Source: Rhizoclosmatium globosum
Taxonomy: Eukaryota; Chytridiomycota; Chytridiomycetes; Chytridiales; Chytriomycetaceae
Reading direction: 5' to 3'
Length of the DNA stretch: 64,000 nucleotides
NCBI GenBank assembly: GCA_002104985.1
Contig: MCGO01000191.1
Span: 1 to 64,000 of the forward strand
Of this stretch, positions 35,116 through 45,505 are shown in pieces (position 1 is the stretch's first letter; each line of letters begins with the position of its first letter). The translations under genes and the position numbers were made by a program. A model generated the notes under the pieces. The model did no database searches. It was not told the DNA's origin and was given only the letters and a program-made list of their open reading frames with translations.

Positions 35116-37058
35116 ATGAGTGTACAGAAGTTCAGGTACGTTACAAACTCAGATGAATAGCTGGCTTGCCCCTCTCTGTCCAATGACACAGGCAACCATT
35201 GAGATCTCACTTATTTACGTCCACTGTTCACTTACGCTATCCAAAGAGTTGTAGGAAGGGGTGAAAACCTGTCAGCGAATGGTGCCATCATTGCTTATGC
35301 TGGATGGGGTGCTGATGCAACACTTGAGGTACTCACTATGCATTACAATTACATACACTGATTCAAATCTTCTCTAGGCACAAGTTGAGCTTGAAATCAG
35401 CGATAAGCTTCGTTCTCCAAGAATCCAGGCTGAGTTCCGTGGCATCACTCAGACTTACTGGGAGTCTTTGCATCGTCTTGCCTCAAGACCAGCTTCCGAA
35501 ACTTACCCCGTCAACAACGTGATAAAAGTCTTCCAGCACTTAGTTAATGTTGTGTACGATTCGCCAAGTTTGGTACCAAATCCTGTGAGTTTCGATATTG
35601 GTCTAATCTCCAAACTGACACTATGATAGAATAGATCACCCATCGTGATTCCATTTCGCTTCGCCTTACCTAGAAGGCATTTACCCCCTTCTTTCTACTC
35701 TGTGAGCGGCGTCATCGACTACTTCATCAAAGTCACTCTCACATACTCCGAAGGTTTCTCTCTTTTGAAAAAGACGAAAGAGTTGGTGATTCCCGTCCAA
35801 ATCTTTATGCCTGATTCAGCCAAGTTACAAATGATTGCCACCCCAAATCAATTGACCCATGAAGGCAACGATGTCGCTGATAGAATTTATTACACACTCA
35901 CCATCCCAAAGTTGATTGTGTACATTGGAGATGCCGTGGAAGTCAATCTTGTTATTTTGTCTACACCTGTCGGAACACGTTTGCGCAAAATCCATATCAC
36001 GCTCAATCCTATTGTTGCGTATCAGAATAATGATAGAGTCGCGAACCGAGCCACATTTCCTCGCCCAATGGCTGAAATTGTGCAAGGTTTTGATTTGCTT
36101 CCAATTGGGAATGATGGTGGAGCAGAGCCTTTGAGGCAGCAATACTTTTTGGATGTTGATGCAGAAATTGCGCCATGTACATTCGAGTCTCCGCTCATTT
36201 CTTCAAAGACATTCTTACGTTTGGAAATGACGCTAGACAACTCAGAAGTGCCCAATAGTTGAGTGGTTACTATTTGTTTTGTTTTTCTTAAGTTGTTCCA
36301 AATTAGTTGTGAAGGAAATTCCAATCATTGTGCTTCCTCGTCTGACAACAGATGCTGCGTCTGTGAATGAGGGTATAATGACTAGTTCTCCGAAAATTCA
36401 CAAGAAGGAAAACTTGTTCGACACACCCTTCTTTCAGCCATCTTCTTTGGTTAATGCAGACAGTGGAAATGGTCGTTCTGGATCACCAGTGGTTGCTGCA
36501 GTTGATATTCCGTTGCCACCTCGAATTGGAAGCTCCAAAACATCTCAACCTGCACCCCGCAATTCTTATGAGCAACCCAGCAACTCCCAAACGAGTCGAC
36601 GCGCCTCTGAAGCGATTACGTCGGCACCGTTGACATTTTCTCCGACTCTTCAACATGGAAATATGATTCCCACAGAGGCTGACCATATCCTTGACTTTGT
36701 TCCTCCTCCAGACTACACGCCGCTTTCAGAATTTGTGAAAGAAGATGATCATGGATCTGTTACGCCTAAAACTTCCAGGATTGATTTGAACGGAGGTGGT
36801 AGTTTAAGAAGCGGGGGACAGATTGTGGTGTTGGAAGGTAGTCACGATTCTTGGGGTGTTGAGCAGGTTGCGCAATGGGTTCTTGACATTGGTGGCACAC
36901 AAGATGTTGCGGATCGATTTGTTGAGAATGCGATAGATGGAACGGTTTTAATTTCATTGTCACCTGACGACTTGAAGAATGAACTTGGGGTGAAGCAGCT
37001 TGGAATTCGTAAGAAGATGGAACTGGCTATCGCAAAAATGAAGGAAACAGAAGAATAA
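35116..37058 (+). CDS. Arrestin-SAM family copy 7, with a linker PPxY motif
   Basis: Exon 1 (35116-35135) encodes M-S-V-Q-K-F, phase-2 GTACGT donor, then VVGRGENLSANG. Introns follow after ...DATLE, at 35585-35630, and at about 36257-36305, the last with the unusual donor GTTGAG inside the strand N-S-E-V-P-N-x-V. Arrestin N and C are complete but more diverged than in copies 3-6. The linker contains P-P-D-Y (36705-36716), the only linker match to the PPxY motif that binds WW domains of Rsp5/NEDD4 ligases. SAM: W-G-V-E-Q-V-A-Q-W-V ... N-A-I-D-G-T-V-L-I-S-L ... L-G-I-R-K-K-M. Confidence 0.86.
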
Positions 37059-37151
37059 GGGATCACGTTTATCTCATTATTTCCAAGAGAGTAATTCGAA
37101 ATAGATATTGTTATTTACCCCAGTTTGATAATGTGGAATTAATTGAAAAGT

Positions 37152-39005
37152 ATGACTCAAACTCCAGGCACGGTACCACGTCCACAGTTCACGTAAGGAG
37201 TCTCCCACATAATATGCCATGCAACCAATGAACTACAATCCAGCATCTCGTGCCCGGGAACCGTAGAAACCTCGTCGCATGCACCTCGTATGTTGCATGC
37301 GGCCGTCCTCGTTGCAGCGCCGGAGTCTGTCGAACTTCGGCAGCTGAGCATTGTCGCCGAGCTGCGCGGCGTCGTCGAAACAAAGTGGGCGGATGAGGCG
37401 GCGACGGTCCCGGCAAACTATACCACGAGCACCGCCACGCTCGTCCGCCGCTCGTCCATCTTTCTCGAGGCCACCGAAGTTGTTTGCGATCAAATGACAA
37501 TCAGAAGGGGTGCCCAGGAGCAGCTGGACTTTGTATTTGCCCTTCCAATGGCTCGTTCCCTTCCTCCGTCTCTGCGCTCTTCCTCTGGAAACATCAAATA
37601 CTCTCTTATTGCTCGAATTAGATACGAGAACGGCGCTATTGTGAAGACTGAGATTGAGCAGCCATTCCAGGTCATAATGAGTGAACAAGCCAAGGTTGAT
37701 CAATTGGAGTCTCCCAGCGATCGTATTATTGAGCAGTCTGATCCAAGTATGGTGGAATTTACTATGCACATTGACCGCTGTATTCTTGCTGTTGGCGATG
37801 CAGTGGAAGCTGAAATTGAGATTCGATCCACTCAAGGGGCTTATCTACAGGCTATCAATGCGGTCATGCAGCCATATGTCTCATATTCGCACGATGGTGA
37901 TAATTCATACAATGTGTTATCTTCGCGTCCCCAGCCCCGCTTCTTGCAGCGTTTCCAAAATATCCAAGTGACTCCTGATAACCCCCTTCGAACTCAATTA
38001 TCTCTCGAAATTGATAATTTCTCTGCCAGACCATCTTTCACCTCTGAATTAATTTCAGCAACGAATATTTTGCACGTTGAAATTATTTTGGATGATGAAT
38101 CAAAGTCCTTCAGTCAAGATTTGATTTTAACTGTTCTGCCACCTCCCTTAAATGGAGTGGTAGTCAGAAGAGCCGAAAGAACCAACACTGAGCCATCAGA
38201 AGAACTGTATACCTCGCCTAAACTTGTGATCAACACTGGGAGCTCTAGAAGTCGTCGACCAACTGGATTGGTTTCTTCTCCAATTGACATACCGGCACCT
38301 CAGCCAACCACGTTGGGTGCTCCAGCCACGCCAACATCACTACACAGCTTATCACTCGACAGAAACTCGAATCCTCCCGACACATCGTTTCCAACAGCTG
38401 CAAATCCCATGCATTCCCCTCCACAACTTCGCGAACAATTATCCTTCACAACTAGATCAAGTCGAAGAGGAACAACGTCGCCCGCAACTCCAATCTCTTC
38501 GTCTCCGCTCACTGCTGGGACACCAGTATTTGAATTGAAAGGCCCTCATGCTCCTCCTCCACCTAACCTTCCCGATTTGCCGAGATATGAAGTACATCCA
38601 CCAAATCCTTCACGAGTTCAAACCCCAAGAGATTCTCCTTCATCTGCTTCTACTGGTATAGTTTTGGTTCCGAAAGAGGCGCGATCATGGTCTGCTGAAA
38701 TGGTTCTCGAGTGGGCACGGCAATTGAATCTTCCGGCAGAAGTGATCGACTTATTTGACCGTGAGTGTTATACATCTTCATTAAATTTTATGACACTGAC
38801 GAATACTATAAATTCAGAGCATCAAATTGAAGGGGTCGCATTGTTGACTCTAGATGATTCGGACTTGAAAGATGAGTTGAAAATTATGGCTCTTGGAGTC
38901 CGGAGAAAAATTATTGTGGGAATCAATGCGTTGCGTGATGCTGTTTCAAATTCGTGGAGTCCTGGCAGTAATGGGAAAAGTGTATTTTCGGTAAAGTCAG
39001 AGTGA
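37152..39005 (+). CDS. Arrestin-SAM family copy 8, divergent N-terminus
   Basis: Exon 1 (37152-37192) encodes M-T-Q-T-P-G-T-V-P-R-P-Q-F, phase-2 GTAAGG donor. Exon 2 starts at about 37244 but reads ISCPGTVETSS in place of the usual V-V-G-x-G ... G-P-D-G ... A-G-W strands, so the first two arrestin strands are lost or unrecognisable. The rest of arrestin N (L-R-G-V-V-E-T-K-W) and C (F-T-M-H-I-D-R-C-I-L, RSTQGAYLQ) is weakly conserved. A 57-nt in-frame, stop-free intron (38761-38817, GTGAGT...TTCAG) splits SAM; removing it restores the pattern F-D-Q-H-Q-I-E-G-V-A-L-L. The linker is rich in Ser, Thr and Pro. Most diverged member apart from copies 10 and 11. Confidence 0.8.
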
Positions 39006-39238
39006 AGTCAGATGAGGCCGGTGATGGTGGAGAGAGCATTTGTTGAGGATTAGAATGAACGCATTTATTACCCTGATGAGTTACTAAATAAAAGAAACAA
39101 GGACAAGTTAAAGCTTGCTTTTTGGCGGACTTTGGATGAAGGAGGCTGAAACAAAACGTGCACGCGGGGAAGTTGGGCATTGAAAATTTGTTGATAGACC
39201 TCCACCCTTCCATTTTCTAAGTTCTACGATCCTGGGGA

Positions 39239-42178
39239 ATGGGTAGAGAAGATTACATTCAGAGCTTCAGGTGAGCTGAGATTCAGTCATGTATGTTCCG
39301 GAAGTGTCGAGAGGTTTGAGCTATGGAAGATCATTGGCTGGGGTGTTGAGTGTTGAAGTAGGATAACGTGGGCTTTGTTCGTATGTCATCTGCATTTCTT
39401 TCAAGCACTCATTATCTTCGTCTGAACACTTGATGGATGTGCGGGATGTGCAGCAGTGATTCAAAGTTGAAGTGCGAAGCGAGGGTTCATAACCACTTAC
39501 AGTACAAGATAGCTCCCTCGCATAGTTCGATGTTTTCAAATGATGTCTAACTACGTTTCTATTCAGTATCATTGGACGTGGGGCGAATGCGTAAGTCTCC
39601 GCAGGATCTGATGTGTTTTGGCTAACCAGACAACCACAGTGGACCAGACGGTACCATCGTCGTTGATGGAGGATGGGACACAGAAGCTTCTCTTGAAGTG
39701 AGTTTTATCAATCAAGGGGATGGATCGAAGTGTAAACCGATTTCTGAAGGGAGCTGTGGTAGTGCAACTCAAAAAGCAACTGAAGAGTGCTGGTATCCGT
39801 GCCGAGTTCAGAGCTTACACTGAAACAAGATTTGAAGGCAGTATGCATAAATTAGCTACTAAGAAGGTGAGTAAGGCCTTGATGGGTAATCAATGTCTAA
39901 GATCACATATTAGGATGACCCCAAGAACATTCGTATTGGCAAAGTATTCCAACAACTTGTCGAAGTCGTTTACGATTCCAAACATCCCTTAAACCCTAGT
40001 GCGGTAATTATTGTCATGATTCATCGTATTGAATGTGATCTTAACAACAATACCAATAGAATGGAACCGCTGTGAGTCTCCCTTTTAGCTTCCGGCTACC
40101 AAGAAAGAACCTTCCTCCGTCGTTCGAAACTGTATCGGCCAGTATTCAGTATTATATTAAAACTTCTGTCTTATATCAGGTATTCCTTAAATTATTTCTT
40201 TTGACAGCTCTAATTGGTGCGCTTAAGGATGGAATGAAGCTTTTGAGATCAACTTTTGAGCTTGAGGTTCCTGTGATTGTGAGAATGCCGCAAATCGCAA
40301 TTTACAATATGATTTCAAGGTGATTAACTTAAATCACATTTTTTTCAGTACCCTTATTGTAACTGCATAGCCCGTCTCCGTTTTCTCACGACTCTCAGGG
40401 TACCGCCGACAAGGTTGGCTTTTCACTCCACATTCCTCAAAGAATTGTTACGATTGGAGACAGTGTGGAACTTCATGTGACAATCAATTCCACACCTCAA
40501 GATGCAAGGTTGCGGATGCTCAATTGCCAACTTCGAAATGTTGTTTCTTGTTTAAATTCGGAAGGATTTGCTGTTCAGCAAAAGTTCCCCCGTCCTCTCT
40601 CCGAAGTTAGTCAACCATTCAACCTTGTTTCTGTTACCCCGGGGTATAGCGATCCAATTGTTAGACGGCTTTACTTTACTGTTGATCCACAAATTGCCTT
40701 GCAGTCGTTGGAAAGCCCTCTTGTCTCATCACGATCTATTCTTCGTGTTCAAATTGTACTCGATACTTCTGAAACTCCCAATGTATCCATGGAAATTCCG
40801 ATTGTGGTTGTTCCCAGGAATACCGAAGGCTACGAACCTCCTGGTGTTGCGTCGTCTGGAACAAGTCAATACAGTGTTATGGCGACTCCTATTTTGCGCG
40901 CAACCACAATCCAGAGCCCACAATTGAATCCTAACAACGAAAATGGCTCGTCTGGTGGATCTTTCCTCGACATTTTGGCCTCTCCCCCCCAATCGCCACA
41001 GCGTATGACAAGTCAAGGAGGAATGTCTGCAAGATTTGGTCCAACTGCGCCAACTGCGTCCTCAACAGTCACTTCCAGTCCAACGACTAAATTGACGTCG
41101 GAAAAGTCTCCTTCCAGTCTACCATCGCCTGGTTCTGAGATTCCAGCCACAAACACTTTCGCGAGGATGACACTTGGTGCCCAATCTCCAGTTTTGAGTG
41201 ATTCCCGATATGCGCAGCCAGTATCCGCAAATTCTCGCAGTAACCTGACACCTTCAAATCTTGTTTATGAAGCTCCTACGTTGAATCGATCAACACCAGT
41301 CCCCCAAACAAATGTCTACACATCAAGTTCTAATGGTCGCGGCATCGCTGCTCCCAATAATGTCGTCTATGACATTCCAACGCTCATTCCACCCCGGACG
41401 CCAACATTGAATCGGTCTACACCAGTTCCACCGTCTCCAGTAGGAATGAATCTACACGTCCCTCCATCTCCGTCTGCTAGAGCAACGCCTACGAACATGA
41501 TGCAAATTCCGCAACAGCCCGTTTATCAAATTCCACAAGAAGCGCAGGGTACACAGCTGAATATGACCTGGGATGAGAAGAGAGCACCTATTTTGCAGCA
41601 GCAACAGCAGCTTTTGGAACAACAGCGACATTTGCAACAGCAGCAACAGTTACTTGAACAGCAATTGCGATTGCAACAACAACAACATGCCCTTGAACAG
41701 CAATTGCTGTTGCAGCAGCAGCAGCATCAACTTGAGCAAGAACAGCAGCATTATCAACCAAGTTGGGAGGAAAAGCGTTCACAGCCAGTGGTTTCGCAAC
41801 GACGTGAATGGGAGGAGCCCATTGCTGCACCTGCTTACACTGCTTCTCCTCCTACAATCAGCAGTGTTGATAAAGAGAGTTTAAGTTCTGGATTCCGATC
41901 TATGGTGGCTGAATGGGATGTGGAGAAGGTTGCTGACTGGGCAAAGACTTTGGGTGCTACAGCTGATTCTATTCAAAAGTACGTGAACTGTTTTGTTTAG
42001 ATGTATAATTGACTTACTGAAACTATTCCAAAAAAAAAAAAGGTTCATCGATAATGCAATTGATGGACAAGTATTGTTGACTTTGACGGATGAGGATTTG
42101 AAGGGGGAACTGGCCGTCACGGCGCTGGGAGTTCGTAGAAAGATGGTTGTTGCCATTCGTGAAATGTCGCAGAATTGA
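39239..42178 (+). CDS. Arrestin-SAM family copy 9, Gln-rich linker
   Basis: Exon 1 is read as 39239-39272 (M-G-R-E-D-Y-I-Q-S-F, like copy 4; phase-2 GTGAGC donor), joined across a 296-nt intron, long for this genome, to IIGRGAN; this join is less sure than the rest. Many small exons follow in arrestin N (breaks near 39590, 39697, 39866, 40003, 40179, 40320), then a long exon from 40373. The linker is the longest in the array and holds a run of about 50 residues with near-uniform Gln/Leu/Glu heptads (41590-41760), a predicted coiled coil. SAM is split by an intron at about 41979-42042 whose acceptor follows twelve adenines rather than a pyrimidine tract. SAM: W-D-V-E-K-V-A-D-W-A ... N-A-I-D-G-Q-V-L-L-T-L. 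Confidence 0.82.
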
Positions 42179-42247
42179 ACTTGATTGAAAAAATGATAAT
42201 AAGTCTTGTTTTTTGGCGCGTGTCAAATTTGTTCTCTCAAAATTTGG

Positions 42248-44167
42248 ATGACCCTCATTGACTTCCAGTTGAGTGTCGCAATTCACTCTTACCTTCTAAC
42301 CATCAGAACATCAGAATTGTTCCACATGGAGACACACAGTACGGCGACGATGGATCTGTCGTTGTCCAGGCTGGTTGGGGTCAAACGTCGAAACTGTTTT
42401 TCATGGCCAATCTCCTCTTTGATGGCAAGACCAAAGTTGAAAAGATCTATGCGGAATTCAAAGGCTACACCGAAACGATTTGGGCCAGTCGGTTCGCTAC
42501 TGCGGAGAAAGTTGAGAGTAACTCTTATCGGGTGCTTCCACACCAACCAACCAACTTCCAACGATGGAGCACCAGCGTGTATGACAGTAAGAAAAGTGGT
42601 CCTCTGGAACCTAATAAGGTAAGAATCGCGATTGTGGGAGTCGCTAAATACAGTTGCCATATAGTACAGCATACCTTTCATCTTTGTCCTTCCAAAATCA
42701 AAACTACCTCCTACATTCTTCTCTCCTGCTGGTACTATAGATTATATAGTCACGTGTACTATTCTGTATGAAGAGGGATGGAGGAACAAAACAAAGACCG
42801 TGCATTGCCCAATTACAGTTGTGATGCCCGATCAAGCCAAAGTCGAAATGCTAAGGATTGCGTCTCGACTTTCCAAAGTAGAAGATGAAGATGTGGAGCG
42901 TGTCCTGTATACTTTGACGATTGACAAGTCTGTGGTGACTATCGGAGATCATTTGAATGTATCCTTGACGATCAAGCAAACACCTGAAACTAGCAAATTG
43001 AAGGCATTGTATATTACGCTCTTGCCTATTGTAGAATACATGAGTCCTCACGGCCACAAAGTTATTCCTGATGCTGTTCGCAAAAGCTTTATTGACGAAG
43101 CATTTTACGAATTCTCAACACCTGTAAGAGTTGGAAACGGGTATGCAGATCCACTTGAATTCAAATACGTTCTGGAAGTGGATCCTTCAACAAATGCAAA
43201 GCCCTCCTTCGAATCTAGTTTTATTTCGGTGCGAACTGTGTTACGGCTGATGATTGTGTTGGATAACTCAGCGGCTGCAGCTGTCATGGAGACTATTCCA
43301 ATTACAGTCTTGCCTAAACTTATGGACTCGGCTATGTATGATCGCGTCGGGTCACCAACTTCGGCAACGGCTGGACTGGACGTACTTTCCTTCTACTTTG
43401 ACAGCCCATTTTTTACTGGAGGTGGTAAAGGTAAAATCAATCAAGAGACATTGTCCATTTCTGGACTCTCCCTCGCTTCTCCCGCCATATCACCAATGTT
43501 GTCGGGCCGATCGCCAAACATAATCGAGGGTCACTTGGCACCGCTTCCAGAACCAATGCCAATATTTTCCTCGAACACTGACTCAGCCTCCTTGTTTGTG
43601 CATGTCCCCGAAAGGAAGTCGACTTCGTCCAACTCACGAGTCACAGAACCGATCTCCATCTCAACAAATTCTCGGCCGTCAGAAGCGTCTGATCTCCTAA
43701 ACGTACCCATCCTAAGTTCTCCTCCCGCCGTTTCCAAGACCCAATCCAATGGCTTTTTGGGAGGCTTGTTCCGCCGAGGAAAGAAAAAGGAGCCCGAATT
43801 ACCGCCTCCTGTCAACACGTCTTGGCCGATTTACGGTTCGCAGACAACGCCAAGCTCCCCAATGCAGGCTCTCGCTCCAAGTAATTTATGGTCCCCCGCT
43901 GGAGACGATCATCCACATCGTGCACCTGGCCCTGCAACGATTGATAACACACTTCCAATTGATTGGACAGCTCAATTGGTGCGAGACTGGGCAAAATTGA
44001 AAGGTGCTCCGCCGGAAATCCAAATGTCCATTATTGCAAATCATGTAGATGGAACCAAGCTGTTGAGTATGACTGATAAAAAGTTGGAAGCGTTGGGAAT
44101 CTCTGAGCAACTAGTTCGAGAGCGTTTGTTGAAGGCAATTCAAGAGCTCAAGCTCATGTCTTCGTGA
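42248..44167 (+). CDS. Arrestin-SAM family copy 10
   Basis: Exon 1 (42248-42267) encodes M-T-L-I-D-F with a phase-2 GTTGAG donor, joined to IVPHGDTQYGDDGSVVVQAGW in exon 2. The ATG is only 69 bp past the stop of copy 9, so its whole promoter is very small. Arrestin N (Y-A-E-F-K-G-Y-T-E-T-I-W) and C (Y-T-L-T-I-D-K-S-V-V, KQTPETSKLKAL) are complete but diverged. A second half of arrestin C carries longer loops than in sisters. The linker has basic G-R-K-K-K stretches near 43770. SAM is the least typical: W-T-A-Q-L-V-R-D-W-A ... N-H-V-D-G-T-K-L-L-S-M, lacking the L-G-x-R-R-K motif (S-E-Q-L-V-R-E-R instead). Confidence 0.83.
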
Positions 44168-44311
44168 TTGTAACAAGCGTTCTAAGCATTTATAATTTTT
44201 TGATGCATCCAATAGAATAAGAATGAAATTAGTTTAATAAATCAGCTTGACTGTGTTTCTGATTTTTATTGCACTCTAAGCAGATGAAAAGAAGTCCACT
44301 AAAAACAGCAA

Positions 44312-45453
44312 ATGTTCCGTTTCCAGTCCGCTCCCGGAGTTGAGCTCTTTGAGTTAAGTTAAGGCATAGCGTTTGGGTCTATGGCTGACAGCGTTTATTC
44401 TCCAGTATCGTTGGCCCAGGGGACAGCGCGTCGATTGTAGTTCCGACATCATCGCGACGGCTCAAAGCAAACGTGCTCCTCCGCCTCGCATCCAAGGCCA
44501 AGATTAAAGATGTTTCGTTGACGGCGGTGCTGACGGGCGAAGCAACGCTCAACGACGAAACGCAGTGCTTCCTTGAACACGAAGTCGGTATCGTCGAGGG
44601 CGAGGACTGGATGGCGACTGAGGTTAGCTGCTTTCTTGCTCTTGGCTTCTAACGACTTCTTGATTAGGAAAACGAGGGTCTCTTTGGGTTTCCCCTGTCC
44701 TTTGTCGTCAAAACATCTCGTCTCCCTCCAAGCATGGAATCCGAACAGGGTTCAATCCAATATCACCTCCAGTGCATTCTATCTTGTCAAGAAAGCTTCA
44801 AACTGTTTCGTTCCGTGTACGAAACTGAGTTTATTCCTGTTCTAGTGAAGGAATCCAAACGAACAGTCCCATTCACACCTCCGCAGCTTTTGTCCATCAG
44901 TCATCCACCTTCAGCATTTTTCAACACACCTTCACCTTCTACTGAATCTATTATGCCATCGCAAACCTATATTTCACCAGTCGCTGCTGAAATTGGAGGA
45001 GCTGGAATGTCGGAGGAGCAACGACAGAAACTGGTTGAGCTTATGAAACTACAAAAGGAGCAAGCAGCAATGACAATGGCCTTGAAAGATATCCATGGCC
45101 TAGCGAGTGGTCGCGGAATGAATGAAGCGGAAGGCTCATTACTTTCTGCCACCAAGTCTGAAAATGAAAGTGACTACTTGTATGTATCACCTGAGGAACG
45201 CGACGCATTTATGGAGTTGAATTCTTTGTTCACATCGACACCCGTTTCGCTTTGGTCAGTGGATATGGTGGGTGCGTGGATCAAGCAGTTTGGTGTTTCG
45301 CCTGCAAGTGTCGCCGCCTTTTCGGCACAAGAGATTGATGGAACTGCCCTTTTGACTTTGACGGGGAATGATCTTGCGGAATTGAAGGTCGCCACACTTG
45401 GAGCTAGGAAGCGCATTCTTGTTGGAATTTCGAAGCTCATTTCTACTGCATAA
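44312..45453 (+). CDS. Arrestin-SAM family copy 11, Arrestin_C lost
   Basis: Last and shortest member, about 345 codons. Exon 1 (44312-44352) encodes M-F-R-F-Q-S-A-P-G-V-E-L-F with a phase-2 GTTAAG donor; exon 2 (44411-44621) has IVGPGDSASIVVP and a reduced arrestin N; exon 3 begins at 44668. After the strands Q-G-S-I-Q-Y-H-L-Q-C-I and a short tail, the whole C-terminal arrestin lobe is absent. A Ser/Pro linker, a charged helix (E-E-Q-R-Q-K-L-V-E-L-M-K-L-Q-K-E-Q), an acidic loop and a complete SAM follow (W-S-V-D-M-V-G-A-W-I ... E-I-D-G-T-A-L-L-T-L ... L-G-A-R-K-R-I). With one arrestin lobe it cannot bind cargo like its sisters; it may act as a SAM partner or cap for them. Confidence 0.82.
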
Positions 45454-45505
45454 TTGTCTTGTTTCTGCTTTGGTGCCTGTCAAATTAAATATTTAAATTA
45501 CTAAA

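Noticed and set aside
37189..37835. Overlapping minus-strand ORFs across arrestin copy 8
   Set aside because: Shadows of a GC-rich coding exon; the plus-strand frame carries the family pattern.
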